Assembly: GCA_017397895.1 (NCBI GenBank)
Contig: JAFQHP010000063.1
Coordinates: 1 to 39,249, forward strand
Length of the DNA: 39,249 bases
Direction: 5' to 3'
From: Clostridia bacterium
Lineage (GTDB): Bacteria; Bacillota; Clostridia; Christensenellales; Aristaeellaceae
This document shows, piece by piece, positions 24,747-32,862 of this stretch. The translations under genes and the position numbers were made by a program. Under the pieces are notes generated by a model. It was given only the letters and a program-made list of their open reading frames with translations. It had not been told where the DNA came from and made no database searches. Within the stretch, counting starts at the first letter, position 1. Every line of letters starts with the position of its first letter.

Positions 24747-25164
24747 ACTGAACGAAACAACCAAGACGCTAATGATGGAACGCTTTGGCAAAGACAGCCT
24801 GATGGCATTGGCCACCGCTGTGGATAACGTGCCCTTTGTGCGCACGGTGGATGCCTGTTACAAAGATGGTGCGTTCTATGTGATCACCCATGCCCGCAGC
24901 GGCAAAATGCAGCAGATCGGTAAAAATCCCCGGGTGTCCCTGTGCGGCGAATGGTTTACCGCCGCTGGTATGGGGGTGAACCTTGGCTATGTGGGGAAGG
25001 AAGAAAATGCAGAAATATTTGCATGGCTCCGGGAAAGGTTTGCCGCATGGATCGATAACGGCCATAATAATTTTGGTGACGAAAATACGGTGATTCTGAA
25101 GATCGTCCTGACAGAAGGCGTTTTGTTCCATCAGGGTGTCCGATATGAAATTGATTTTTCGTGA
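24739..25164 (+). CDS. pyridoxamine 5'-phosphate oxidase-like flavin-binding protein
   Basis: A 141-residue split-barrel protein. DSLMALATAVDNVPFVRTVDACYKDGAFYVITHARSGKMQQIGKNPRVSLCGEWF is the standard start of PNPOx-like FMN or F420-binding proteins. TAAGMGVNLGYV and a terminal VLFHQGVRYEIDF complete the barrel. It overlaps the mutT-like gene by eight bases and so is translationally coupled to it. The enzyme reaction is unknown. Confidence 0.85.
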   Translation: MDKLNETTKTLMMERFGKDSLMALATAVDNVPFVRTVDACYKDGAFYVITHARSGKMQQIGKNPRVSLCGEWFTAAGMGVNLGYVGKEENAEIFAWLRERFAAWIDNGHNNFGDENTVILKIVLTEGVLFHQGVRYEIDFS

Positions 25165-25176
25165 GCGTAAACTGAG

Positions 25177-25600
25177 GAAGGGGCCTGCGCGGCCCCTTTA
25201 CCCCGCGGCAGGGATATCATCCCTGCACCCATCCTGCGATGGGGAAGGACTGAAAAACAAACTTGTTTCTGCACGAAACTTGAGGAACGGAAAGGTGCCC
25301 ACGGGCGCTATGAAAACGAAAAAAGAGCGGCTGAGAGAATGAATTCTCTCACCGCTTCTTTTTATCGTTTTCCCCGGATGCAAAGCATCCGGTCGGCGGC
25401 GTACACGCCGCCCAGCCCGTGGGGTGGCGGGGCCACACCCAACTCGCAATGGCACAATCGGCATTTGCAAACGTGTTTCTGCGTGTTGCCGGTATTTCTC
25501 ACTCTCCAGCGGGAAATTGCTTGTTCGACCAGCCACCCGCTTCCGCTACTGGGTCCAGGGACAATGTCCCTGGTGGGGTGCAGGGGTGAAACCCCGCATG
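25177..25600 (+). repeat. multi-hairpin dispersed repeat, copy A
   Basis: This element fills the whole 450-base gap between two convergent genes and contains at least seven hairpins: GGGGCC/GGCCCC (25180-25196), GCAGGGAT/ATCCCTGC (25208-25226), a roughly 60-base hairpin centred on GAGAGAAT/ATTCTCTC (25333-25350) with A- and T-rich flanks, CCGGATGC/GCATCCGG (25374-25392), GGCGGCGT/ACGCCGCC (25395-25412), CCAGGGAC/GTCCCTGG (25555-25573) and GGGGT/ACCCC (near 25583-25594). Much of it aligns with 38706-39118 in the same order. No coding capacity is evident. Confidence 0.85.
25312..25373. terminator. terminator-like long hairpin inside repeat copy A
   Basis: GAAAACGAAAAAAGAGCGG-CT-GAGAGAAT on the left is nearly complementary to ATTCTCTC-AC-CGCTTCTTTTTATCGTTTTC on the right. 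The A-run before and T-run after would allow termination of both the PNPOx-like gene and htpG. Confidence 0.75.
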
Positions 25601-25617
25601 GTTTCCCATTGTCAGGG

Positions 25618-27468
25618 TTACGCCTTGTCGGCCAGCATGGACAAAATCTGGTTGGAGCGGGTGATGAAGGCCTGCAGATCCTTGGCTTCCAGGGGCCGGG
25701 AAGAAAGCCGGGCGATATCGAACATCTGGCGGCAGATGAGGTGGGCGGTTTCTTCGTCTTCCATGGCAGCCAGGGCACGGATGGCGGGGCACAGGCGGTT
25801 GAGCACCAGGGTATACTGGGTGGGGAAGGTCATATCCTGGCCGTACATGGCGCTCATTTCCTTGTAGCGGCGCATCTGCTCGTCTTCGGTGAGCATCAGC
25901 GGCAGGTCATGGTCGGACAGGGCCTCGGTTTTCACCGTCAGGGTATCGTCGGAAAGCGCAGCCTTGAACAATTTTTCCAGCTGGGCGGCGTCCAGGTCCT
26001 TGCCCTCTTCTGTATCTTCGGTCAGGCCGGTCACATCGGCGTCCACCCGGGTGAAGCGGGCGTCGTTCATGCCGCCGGAAAATTCCATGAAGCTCATGAA
26101 GTTCATGTCGATGAGGGTGTCCATGACGACCACGTCCATACCCTTGTTGGTGTAGAGGGAAACGGCGGCCGCCTGGCGGTTTTGTTCGGTGGTGTAGAAA
26201 ATTTTCTTTTCCGCCTTGCCTTCGTTGCGGGATTTGTATTCGTCCAGGGTCAGGTATTCGCCTTCCGTGGTCTTATAGAGAATGGAAGGCTTCACCATTT
26301 CGTAGAACTTATTGTCCCGGATGCAGCCGTACTTCACAAAGGGATGGATATCGTCCCAATAGGTTTCGTACTGCTTGCGTTCGGTGTTGAACAGGCCGTT
26401 CAGCTTGTCCGCCACTTTCTTGGTGATGTGGGCGGACAGCTTTTTCACATAGCCGTCGTTCTGCAGGAAGGAGCGGGATACGTTCAGGGGCAGGTCGGGG
26501 CAGTCCAGCACGCCCTTGAGCAGCATCAGAAATTCCGGGATCACTTCCTTGATGTTGTCCGCCACAAACACCTGGCGGTTGAACAGCTTGATCTGCCCTT
26601 CCTGGCCGCCGAAATCCTTCTTGATGCGGGGGAAATAGAGGATGCCTTTCAGGTTGAAGGGGTAATCCACATTCAGGTGCACCCAGAACAGGGGCTCCTC
26701 AAAGGTGTGGAACACCTTTTTGTAGGTTTCCTTGTATTCCTCTTCGGTGCATTCCCGGGGGTTTTTCAGCCACAGGGGGCTGATGTCATTGACGGGCTCT
26801 TCTTCGTGATCGTGATGGCATTCTTCGCAGTCGCAGCCTTCTTCATGCTTTTCTTCTTTATTGATGTCCACCAGATAAATGGGGGTGGCCATGAAGCCGC
26901 AGTAGCGGTCCAGCACTTCCCGCACCCGGAAGGTTTCGCAGAATTCCTTTTCTTCTTCGGAAATGTGCAAAACGATGGTGGTGCCCCGGCTTTGGCGGCT
27001 GCCTTCCTGCATGGTGTATTCCATGCCGTCCTCGCTCTGCCACAGGACGGGCTTGGCATTTTCCTGCCAGGACAGGGTATCGATGGTCACTTTTTCGGCA
27101 GCCATGAAGGCGGAATAAAAGCCCAGGCCGAAATGGCCGATGATGCCGCCCTTGTCTTCGCCGGTGTAGTTCTTCAAAAATTCTTCGGCGCTGGAGAAGG
27201 CCACCTGGTTGATGTACTTGTCCACTTCCTCCGCCGTCATGCCGATGCCGTTGTCGGTGAAGGTGAGGGTGCGGTTGTCCTTGTCCACGGTGACAGTGAC
27301 CCGCAAATCCTCTCCGGTATCGCCCTTGATCATTTTATACTTGGTGATGGCGTCGCAGCCGTTGCTCACCAATTCACGGATGAAAATATCCTTGTCCGAA
27401 TACAGCCAGCGCTTGATCACCGGCATAATGTTCTGGGCATGGATGGAAATATTGCCTTTGGTTTCCAT
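25618..27468 (-). CDS. htpG: molecular chaperone HtpG (bacterial Hsp90)
   Basis: A 616-residue dimeric ATP-dependent chaperone. The GHKL ATPase motifs are ELVSNGCDAITKYK, DNGIGMTAEEVDKYI and GHFGLGFYSAFM; the middle domain has LPLNVSRSFLQND. Residues 212-221 hold an unusual CDCEECHHDH stretch in the charged linker, a possible metal site. The start at 27468 gives the standard METKGNISIHAQ beginning; GGAGG lies about 10 bases upstream. A perfect CIRCE operator is 90 bases upstream, so HrcA control is expected. Confidence 0.97.
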   Translation of the reverse strand: METKGNISIHAQNIMPVIKRWLYSDKDIFIRELVSNGCDAITKYKMIKGDTGEDLRVTVTVDKDNRTLTFTDNGIGMTAEEVDKYINQVAFSSAEEFLKNYTGEDKGGIIGHFGLGFYSAFMAAEKVTIDTLSWQENAKPVLWQSEDGMEYTMQEGSRQSRGTTIVLHISEEEKEFCETFRVREVLDRYCGFMATPIYLVDINKEEKHEEGCDCEECHHDHEEEPVNDISPLWLKNPRECTEEEYKETYKKVFHTFEEPLFWVHLNVDYPFNLKGILYFPRIKKDFGGQEGQIKLFNRQVFVADNIKEVIPEFLMLLKGVLDCPDLPLNVSRSFLQNDGYVKKLSAHITKKVADKLNGLFNTERKQYETYWDDIHPFVKYGCIRDNKFYEMVKPSILYKTTEGEYLTLDEYKSRNEGKAEKKIFYTTEQNRQAAAVSLYTNKGMDVVVMDTLIDMNFMSFMEFSGGMNDARFTRVDADVTGLTEDTEEGKDLDAAQLEKLFKAALSDDTLTVKTEALSDHDLPLMLTEDEQMRRYKEMSAMYGQDMTFPTQYTLVLNRLCPAIRALAAMEDEETAHLICRQMFDIARLSSRPLEAKDLQAFITRSNQILSMLADKA

Positions 27469-27558
27469 AAATAAGCGCCTCCGTTGGTTGATAATGAAAG
27501 GGAGAATTTTCCCTGCAAGCAGAAGTATAGCACAGCCGCCCGGAAAAAGCAACAAAAA

Positions 27559-27585
27559 TTAGCACTCTAAATGCGAGAGTGCTAA
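27559..27585. promoter_or_regulatory. CIRCE element (HrcA operator) upstream of htpG
   Basis: A perfect TTAGCACTC-N9-GAGTGCTAA. It predicts HrcA repression and heat induction of htpG. It also lies ahead of the + strand gene at 27736, but the promoter of that gene is downstream of it. Confidence 0.97.
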
Positions 27586-27652
27586 TTTTGCCACAATTTG
27601 CAACTATCAAACGATGTTTGTATATAAATCTCAATAAAATTAGTACCATATA

Positions 27653-27681
27653 TTGACATTGTTTAGAAATTGGAATATATT
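27653..27681 (+). promoter_or_regulatory. sigma-A promoter of the orphan secreted protein gene
   Basis: TTGACA (27653-27658), 17 bases, TATATT (27676-27681), in AT-rich DNA. Confidence 0.75.
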
Positions 27682-27735
27682 TAAATAATTAAAATGATTT
27701 ATATATTTTGCTCGAAAGAAAGGAGACGAAACCTC

Positions 27736-28233
27736 ATGAAGAAATTTTTCAGTTTTCTGCTTTGCTTTTTTCTGGTCACGAATTGCTACGCAGAAATTTC
27801 TTTCAATGTGAACGACTATACAGAAGATGAACTCATTGATATTGTGAATATCATATCGGAACATAGTTCAAAACTTGGATATTTATATCCGAATGACGAA
27901 ATTGTTGTAGGAGTTGATATTCCTGCAGGTCAATATGAATTTTGGATCGAGGAAAATGATATTAGTTTTGGTACTAAGATGATTGAGCAAAACTTGAATT
28001 ATCACTGCCAAAATACATTGTTATGTATGGTTTTGTGGGGCGACAATACTGGCGGCTCACAATACACAAATGTTGGATATTTCGAATTTTATTTTGATCA
28101 ATATGGTGATCACAGGACAATAGAGTTAAGAGAAGGTCAAGTAATAGCTGCTACGGCAATTTCTGGGGTAAACTTCAAAGGTGTAAGGATGAAATATACT
28201 CAAAATAGAAAATCCGGCTTGTTCGGTGACTAA
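27736..28233 (+). CDS. secreted protein of unknown function with an IPAGQY motif
   Basis: A 165-residue protein with a clear signal peptide (MKKFFSFLLCFFLVTNCYA, likely cut after CYA). The mature part is acidic and contains EIVVGVDIPAGQYEFWIE, a motif found in a range of small Bacillota secreted or lipid-anchored proteins with predicted beta-sandwich folds. A mature domain ending GQVIAATAISGVNFKGVRMKY completes it. AAAGGAG lies ten bases before the ATG at 27736. The DNA is much AT-richer than the neighbours, and the gene stands alone with its own promoter and terminator, so lateral acquisition is likely. I do not recognise a family with known function. Confidence 0.75.
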   Translation: MKKFFSFLLCFFLVTNCYAEISFNVNDYTEDELIDIVNIISEHSSKLGYLYPNDEIVVGVDIPAGQYEFWIEENDISFGTKMIEQNLNYHCQNTLLCMVLWGDNTGGSQYTNVGYFEFYFDQYGDHRTIELREGQVIAATAISGVNFKGVRMKYTQNRKSGLFGD

Positions 28234-28239
28234 TTTAGA

Positions 28240-28279
28240 GCTAAAAGGATGCAGTGTAATCTGCATCCTTTTAGCTTTA
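28240..28279 (+). terminator. terminator of the orphan secreted protein gene
   Basis: A perfect 15-bp stem (arms 28240-28254 and 28261-28275, loop TGTAAT). Only TTT follows, but CCTTTT is inside the stem. It can serve both strands. Confidence 0.7.
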
Positions 28280-28321
28280 CATGTTGAGTCAGTATAACTT
28301 CTGCCACAATTTGCGTTTTTT

Positions 28322-29413
28322 TTACAGTCCCAGGGCGTCGTACAGGCCGTCCCGCAGGGGGGCGTGGAACAAATCCTTGATGCCGTACCAGCCCAATACA
28401 TGGGTGGTGAACACGATGGAGAGGCCGTTTTCCTTGTCGCAGAGGATGAAGCTGCCGGCAGCGCCGTCCCAGCCGAACTCGCCGATGGGGGATTTTTGCC
28501 CCTGGCTTTTATCCACCAGCGTGCGCATCCCAAGGCCGTATCCGTAACCAGGGCCCATGGCGCAGCCGAAGGCAGGGTCTTTCGCCACATGGGTCAGTTG
28601 CTCGGTGCGGAGCAGGCAGATGCTGGTGCCGGACAGCAGGGGATAGCCGTCTTCCCCCTTACCCGTGGTCAGGGCGGCGGCAAAGCGGGCCATATCGTCC
28701 AGGGTGCTGATAATGCCGGCGCCGCCGCTGTGGTAATGGGGGGCCAGGCGGTAATCGCAGGTGAGGGGATGGGGGCGGAACGCCCGGGTGTCCCAATCAA
28801 AGTCATACTGGGGCGCCATTTCGCCGCCGGGGGTGAAGGAGGTATTCTTCATGCCCAGGGGGCCGAACACTTCTTTTTCCATATAGTCCCCGAAGGTCAG
28901 GCCGGTCACCTTTTCCGCCACGGCCCCCAGCACGTCATGGCACAGGCTGTACTGGAATTTGTCTCCGGGGGAGAAGGACAGGGCCTTTTTCGGGAAGGCG
29001 GAGACGATATCGAAGGTGCCGGCATTTTCTTTTCCAGCCGCTTCCAGAATGCCGGGGGCCTGCAGGTCATAGTCCAGCCCGGCGGTCATGGTGAACAGAT
29101 GCCGCAACGTCATGTCCGTTTCCGGGGGGCAGGGGATGCCGTCCTTTTCGATGAACACATCCCGGAAGGCGGGGATATAGTCCGCCACCTTGTCTTCCAG
29201 GGAAATTTTGCCCTGCTCCACCAGGCGCATCAGGCCGGTGACGGTCATCACCTTGGAGCAGGAATAGAGAAAATACCGGCTGTCAAAGCTGCCTTCCCCC
29301 CGGCGGGAGCGCAGCAGGGTTTCGTGTCCTTTTTTGATATGCACCTGGCAGCCGGGCAGCCCAAGGGCAGTCAGCTGGTCCAGGTATTGTTCAATCTTTG
29401 TGAAATCGTACAT
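28322..29413 (-). CDS. serine hydrolase of the class C beta-lactamase/EstB family
   Basis: A 363-residue cytosolic protein (no signal peptide). The SxxK motif is Ser51-Cys-Ser-Lys54 in YSCSKVMT; the second motif is Tyr155-Ser-Leu in FQYSLCHDVLGAV, and the GGAGIISTLDDMARF block is the KTG-side region. Members of this family without a signal peptide are usually esterases or D-amino-acid peptidases and not true beta-lactamases. AAGGAG is seven bases before the ATG. It lies 15 bases downstream of the alpha/beta hydrolase gene and is probably in one operon with it. Confidence 0.9.
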   Translation of the reverse strand: MYDFTKIEQYLDQLTALGLPGCQVHIKKGHETLLRSRRGEGSFDSRYFLYSCSKVMTVTGLMRLVEQGKISLEDKVADYIPAFRDVFIEKDGIPCPPETDMTLRHLFTMTAGLDYDLQAPGILEAAGKENAGTFDIVSAFPKKALSFSPGDKFQYSLCHDVLGAVAEKVTGLTFGDYMEKEVFGPLGMKNTSFTPGGEMAPQYDFDWDTRAFRPHPLTCDYRLAPHYHSGGAGIISTLDDMARFAAALTTGKGEDGYPLLSGTSICLLRTEQLTHVAKDPAFGCAMGPGYGYGLGMRTLVDKSQGQKSPIGEFGWDGAAGSFILCDKENGLSIVFTTHVLGWYGIKDLFHAPLRDGLYDALGL

Positions 29414-29428
29414 GGCTTTTCTCCTTTA

Positions 29429-30208
29429 TTATTTACCAAAGCCCAGCCCGTTGAGGAACCGGCACATTTCGCTGCCCCACTGGCTGGCTACGGCGTTATC
29501 GCTGCCAAGGCCGATGCCGTGATGGCCCAGGGGATACACATGCAGTTCAAACATCACGTCGTTGTCCCGCAGCTTCATGGCCAGTTGCAGGCTGTTCTGG
29601 GCAGGCACCAGCCCGTCCTGAGCGGTGTGCCAGATGAAGGCGGGGGGCGTATCCTGCGTCACATTGCATTCGGCGGAAAAGCGGCGGATCATTTCTTCGT
29701 TATCCTTTTCTTCGCCCAGCAGGGCTTCCCGGCTGCCCATGTGGGTGTATTTCCCGAAGGACACCACCGCATAGCAGGGGCAGAATACATCGGGCCGGGA
29801 AGAAAAGCGCTGCACCGGATCTTCGCTTGCGGCATCGCCTTCCTCATAAAGGGTGGCAGCGGAGCAGCACAGATGCCCGCCGGCGGAAAAGCCCATGATG
29901 CCCACCTTTTCATAGCCCATGGCCTTCAGCACCCGGATGGCCCGCTTGGCGTCGGCCAGGGGGGTTTCCCTGAAGCAGGGGGCCACCCGGTAATCCAGCA
30001 CATAGGCAGAGATGCCGGCGTTTTGCAAAAGCCGGGCAATGGGCTCTCCTTCATGGGCGGCCTTGTGGGTATAGCCGCCGCCGGGGCACACCACCATAGC
30101 CCCCCGGCTGCCTTCTGCAGGGAAGGGGGTGAGGGAGGGCTGGGCCTGGCCGGGGGAAAAGGAGGAATAAGGGGCCTCACCGGGCCACAGCAGGATTTTC
30201 TCGCTCAT
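29429..30208 (-). CDS. alpha/beta hydrolase (acetyl-esterase-like)
   Basis: A 259-residue protein of the BD-FAE/Aes-like esterase group. MVVCPGGGYTHKAAHEGEPIA holds the oxyanion HGGG equivalent (PGGGY), GIMGFSAGGHLCCSAA holds the nucleophile serine, AQDGLVPAQNS the acid, and YPLGHHGIGLG the catalytic His region. Such enzymes deacetylate xylan or other acylated sugars. No signal peptide, so it acts on imported oligosaccharides or small esters. It is first in a two-gene minus-strand operon with the serine hydrolase. Confidence 0.9.
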   Translation of the reverse strand: MSEKILLWPGEAPYSSFSPGQAQPSLTPFPAEGSRGAMVVCPGGGYTHKAAHEGEPIARLLQNAGISAYVLDYRVAPCFRETPLADAKRAIRVLKAMGYEKVGIMGFSAGGHLCCSAATLYEEGDAASEDPVQRFSSRPDVFCPCYAVVSFGKYTHMGSREALLGEEKDNEEMIRRFSAECNVTQDTPPAFIWHTAQDGLVPAQNSLQLAMKLRDNDVMFELHVYPLGHHGIGLGSDNAVASQWGSEMCRFLNGLGFGK

Positions 30209-30395
30209 AGAAAAGAGCTCCTTTGTTTTTCATTTATTGGCTATACTTTACCACGATGCTCTGCTGCCTTTCAAGCTTTTTTTCGACATTTGGAGCAGGA
30301 AAATGTACAGTTTGATGGCAAACTATGGCATGGGAGGATAAATTGTGCTATACTGACACCGTCCCTGATAAGGGACAGAAGGAGAGAAAAGAAAC

Positions 30396-31268
30396 ATGTC
30401 CAACAAAGCCAAGAAATATCTGATCCTCACCGGCCTGGCCGTCGTTGCCCTGGTGATTATCCTCAGTCTGTGCACCTGCCAGATCGAAACCGGTAAAACC
30501 GCTATCATCACCACCTTCGGTAAGGTGGAAGACTACACCCTGGAAGCCGGCTTCCACTTCAAGAGCCCCTTCCAGAAGATCACCCTGATGGATAACCGGG
30601 AACAGAAGACCACTTTCAAAACCCAGGCCTTCTCCAGCGACATCCAGCAGGTGGATATCTCCGGCTCCATCAACTATGCCATCAACAAGTCCACCGCCAT
30701 GAACCTGTTCAAGGAAGTGGGCACCGATTATTTCGACAAGCTCATCAACCCCCGCATGATGGAAAATACCAAGGCTGTCTTCTCCAAGTACACCGCGGAA
30801 AACCTGGTGTCTGCCCGGGAAACCCTGTCCCGCCAGATCCGGGATGACCTGAGCAAGGAAATGGAACGCTACGGTATCACCATCATCTCCGTCTCCATCG
30901 AAAATATCGACTTCACCGACGCCTTCACCGACGCTGTTGAAAATAAGCAGGTAGCCGCCCAGAAGAAGCTGCAGGCCGAAATTGAACAGGAACAGAAAAC
31001 CATGGAAACCCAGCAGCAGGCGGAACGCCAGAAGATTGAAGCGGAAGCCGAAGCCAACGTGAAAAAGGTGAACGCCGATGCCGAAGCCTACGCCACCAAG
31101 GTAAAGGCCGAAGCCGAAGCCGAAGCCAACAAAAAGATCGCCGACAGCCTGACCGAAGAGCTGATCAGCTTCACCGAAGCCAAATTGTGGAACGGCCAGC
31201 TGCCCCAGTTCGTCTCCGGCGGCTCCGATGCCCTGCCCGTCATCAATTTCGAAGGCGGCGCCGAATAA
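30396..31268 (+). CDS. prohibitin-family SPFH membrane protein
   Basis: A 290-residue protein with one N-terminal transmembrane segment (about residues 8-27), then the SPFH/PHB domain (TGKTAIITTFGKVEDYTLEAGFHFKSPF, SISGSINYAI-like VDISGSINYAINK, GITIISVSIENIDFTDAF). A long Glu/Ala/Lys-rich coiled coil at about 185-255 follows, and a short tail. SPFH proteins form large membrane ring assemblies that organise membrane domains or control proteases. AAGGAG precedes the ATG; TATACT at 30349-30354 is a likely -10. It is a single-gene unit closed by a strong terminator. Confidence 0.92.
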   Translation: MSNKAKKYLILTGLAVVALVIILSLCTCQIETGKTAIITTFGKVEDYTLEAGFHFKSPFQKITLMDNREQKTTFKTQAFSSDIQQVDISGSINYAINKSTAMNLFKEVGTDYFDKLINPRMMENTKAVFSKYTAENLVSARETLSRQIRDDLSKEMERYGITIISVSIENIDFTDAFTDAVENKQVAAQKKLQAEIEQEQKTMETQQQAERQKIEAEAEANVKKVNADAEAYATKVKAEAEAEANKKIADSLTEELISFTEAKLWNGQLPQFVSGGSDALPVINFEGGAE

Positions 31269-31284
31269 CAGCAAATTCTCATCC

Positions 31285-31319
31285 CCGGCTGCGGTTCATC
31301 CCGCAGCCTTCTTTTTTTC
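31285..31319 (+). terminator. intrinsic terminator of the SPFH gene
   Basis: GGCTGCGG (31287-31294), loop TTCATC, CCGCAGCC (31301-31308), then TTCTTTTTTT. Confidence 0.93.
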
Positions 31320-31320
31320 C

Positions 31321-31349
31321 TTGCACAATTGGGGAAAAAAGCATATAAT
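31321..31349 (+). promoter_or_regulatory. sigma-A promoter of the pyridoxal kinase gene
   Basis: TTGCAC (31321-31326), 17 bases, TATAAT (31344-31349). Confidence 0.85.
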
Positions 31350-31385
31350 AGCCATGTTTTTATTGCATGAAAGGAGGCGGCGCAT

Positions 31386-32249
31386 TTGCAGAAATTTCAA
31401 AAACCCCGTCAGGCGGCGGCCGTGCAGGATCTGAGTGGCTTTGGCCGGTGCTCCCTCACTGTGGCGCTGCCCATCCTCTCCGCCATGGGGGTGCAGCTCA
31501 GCTGCCTGCCCACTGCGGTTTTGTCCACCCATACCGGCGGCTTCACCGGCTATACCTTCCGGGACCTGACGGAGGATATGGAGCCCTTCTTCCGCCACTG
31601 GCAGAAGGAAAACTTCCGTTTTGATGCCCTGTATACCGGATACCTGGGTAGCCTGGCGCAATTGGACATTGTGCAAAGGTTTTTCGATGCATTTCAGACG
31701 AAAGAAAGCCTGACGCTGGTGGACCCTGTTATGGGAGACCACGGCGTTCTCTACAGCCGCTTTGACGACCGCATGGTGCAGGGCATCCGCGCCCTGTGTG
31801 CAAGGGCGGATGTGATTGTACCCAACCTGACCGAAGCCGCCTTCCTCACCGGCACCCCTTACCGGCCCGAAATGCAAAATGAGCGGGAAATGGAAGCGGT
31901 GTGTGAAAAGCTATTGGCCCTGGGCCCGAAAAAAGTGGTGCTCACCGGTGTGCGCCCGCAGGATGGGCATCTGGGCGCTGCCTGCCATGACGGAAAGAAG
32001 CTGCACGTTTATGCGCCGCCCCATGTACCCAAGCAATACGACGGCACCGGGGATGTGTTTGCCTCCGTGCTGTTGGGGGGCATGCTGGGGGGATGCTCCT
32101 TGGAAAAGAGCATGGAAATGGCGGCGGATTTCACCCGTATCTGTGTGGAATGCAGCCTGATGAACGGCACGGATATGCACCACGGCGTGGATTTTGAAAT
32201 GTGCCTGCCCAGGCTGATGGAAATGCAGAAAGGGCAAGAAAATTCGTAA
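31386..32249 (+). CDS. pdxY: pyridoxal/pyridoxamine kinase
   Basis: A 287-residue ribokinase-fold kinase making PLP precursors by phosphorylating pyridoxal or pyridoxamine. It has QDLSGFGRCSLTVALPILSAMG at the start, PTAVLSTHTGGF, LVDPVMGDHGVLYS (substrate pocket), PNLTEAAFLTG and the C-terminal GTGDVFASVLLGG anion hole with its catalytic Asp. The start is TTG at 31386, with AAGGAGG eight bases upstream. The match to PdxY/PdxK is clear; the exact paralogue is less certain. A terminator with a TTCG loop follows. Confidence 0.9.
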   Translation: MQKFQKPRQAAAVQDLSGFGRCSLTVALPILSAMGVQLSCLPTAVLSTHTGGFTGYTFRDLTEDMEPFFRHWQKENFRFDALYTGYLGSLAQLDIVQRFFDAFQTKESLTLVDPVMGDHGVLYSRFDDRMVQGIRALCARADVIVPNLTEAAFLTGTPYRPEMQNEREMEAVCEKLLALGPKKVVLTGVRPQDGHLGAACHDGKKLHVYAPPHVPKQYDGTGDVFASVLLGGMLGGCSLEKSMEMAADFTRICVECSLMNGTDMHHGVDFEMCLPRLMEMQKGQENS

Positions 32250-32261
32250 TTTCTGAGAAGA

Positions 32262-32306
32262 AAAAAAGGCGTGGATGGAAATTCGTTTCCTCCAACGCCT
32301 TTTTAG
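32262..32306. terminator. bidirectional terminator with TTCG loop
   Basis: AAAAAGGCG-TGGA-T-GGAAA, loop TTCG, TTTCC-TCCA-A-CGCCTTTTT: a long stem with two single bulges. It lies between convergent genes. Confidence 0.9.
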
Positions 32307-32311
32307 TTGTC

Positions 32312-32677
32312 TTATTCTACAGGCATTTCCGGCTGCACAGGGGCTTCGTGCGTCAGTTCAATCACTTCCGCTTCCTGCTGCGTTTTTTCCATATCGACAA
32401 TCAATTGGTCCAGCTTCTCCCGGAGGGTTTTCAGTTCATCCAGGGTGAATGCCCGGGCGTCGTGCAGCAGATCCTCCATCTTGGGCTTGCCGATCTCGTT
32501 GAAGGCCTTCACCACCTTGTCGGCGGCCTCGGCCACTTTTTCCTTGGCCTGTTCAAAAATAGGTTCGCCCTTCTGGGCCAGGTTATCCACGGCTTCCTGG
32601 GCCTTTTCCACGCCGGTGGCCACGGCGCCGATCCCGGCTTTGATCACTTTTTCCAGTTCCTTGCAAAATTCGTCCAT
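32312..32677 (-). CDS. small helical (phasin-like) protein
   Basis: A 121-residue, highly charged, almost entirely helical protein. Residues 10-62 have an Ala/Val/Glu heptad-like pattern (GVEKAQEAVDNLAQKGEPIFEQAKEKVAEAADKVVKAF) and 68-100 form a second helix (TLDELKTLREKLDQLIVDMEKTQQ), before a short acidic Pro-rich tail. It resembles phasin-like or Bacillota coiled-coil proteins of unknown role. AAGGAG is about ten bases before the ATG. It stands alone, divergent from the rny region. Confidence 0.7.
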   Translation of the reverse strand: MDEFCKELEKVIKAGIGAVATGVEKAQEAVDNLAQKGEPIFEQAKEKVAEAADKVVKAFNEIGKPKMEDLLHDARAFTLDELKTLREKLDQLIVDMEKTQQEAEVIELTHEAPVQPEMPVE

Positions 32678-32816
32678 CAGCGCATCGCTCCTTTTTCCGT
32701 TCGTTTCAATTGTGCCCGCCCATCATGCGGGCCATTCAGGGATATTATGACAGAAAAGAAGTGCCTTGGCAAGAAAAAACTTTTTGTTGATTTCTCCATT
32801 TTTTGTGCAGCCTGCC

Positions 32817-32856
32817 GGAAAAGCCCCTTGACAGGGGGGCTTTTTTTTCGTACAAT
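32817..32856 (+). promoter_or_regulatory. consensus promoter embedded in a terminator-like hairpin
   Basis: TTGACA (32828-32833), a 17-base spacer and TACAAT (32851-32856). The same bases form AAAAGCCCC-loop-GGGGCTTTT followed by T8, so the -35 box is in the loop of a strong intrinsic-terminator shape. It would start a transcript near 32863 and block any read-through arriving from the left. Confidence 0.7.
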
Positions 32857-32862
32857 ATGTAT

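Noticed and set aside
25339..27474. 711-codon + strand frame opposite htpG
   Set aside because: Shadow of htpG; the translation is low-complexity and crosses the repeat element.
28924..28950. Missing Asn in the Tyr-x-Asn motif of the serine hydrolase (YSL)
   Set aside because: Several esterase-type members of this family have YSL or similar here, so it is not a sign of inactivation.
28364..30496. 710-codon + strand frame opposite the two hydrolases
   Set aside because: It covers two real genes on the minus strand and their intergenic gap, and no motif is recognisable.
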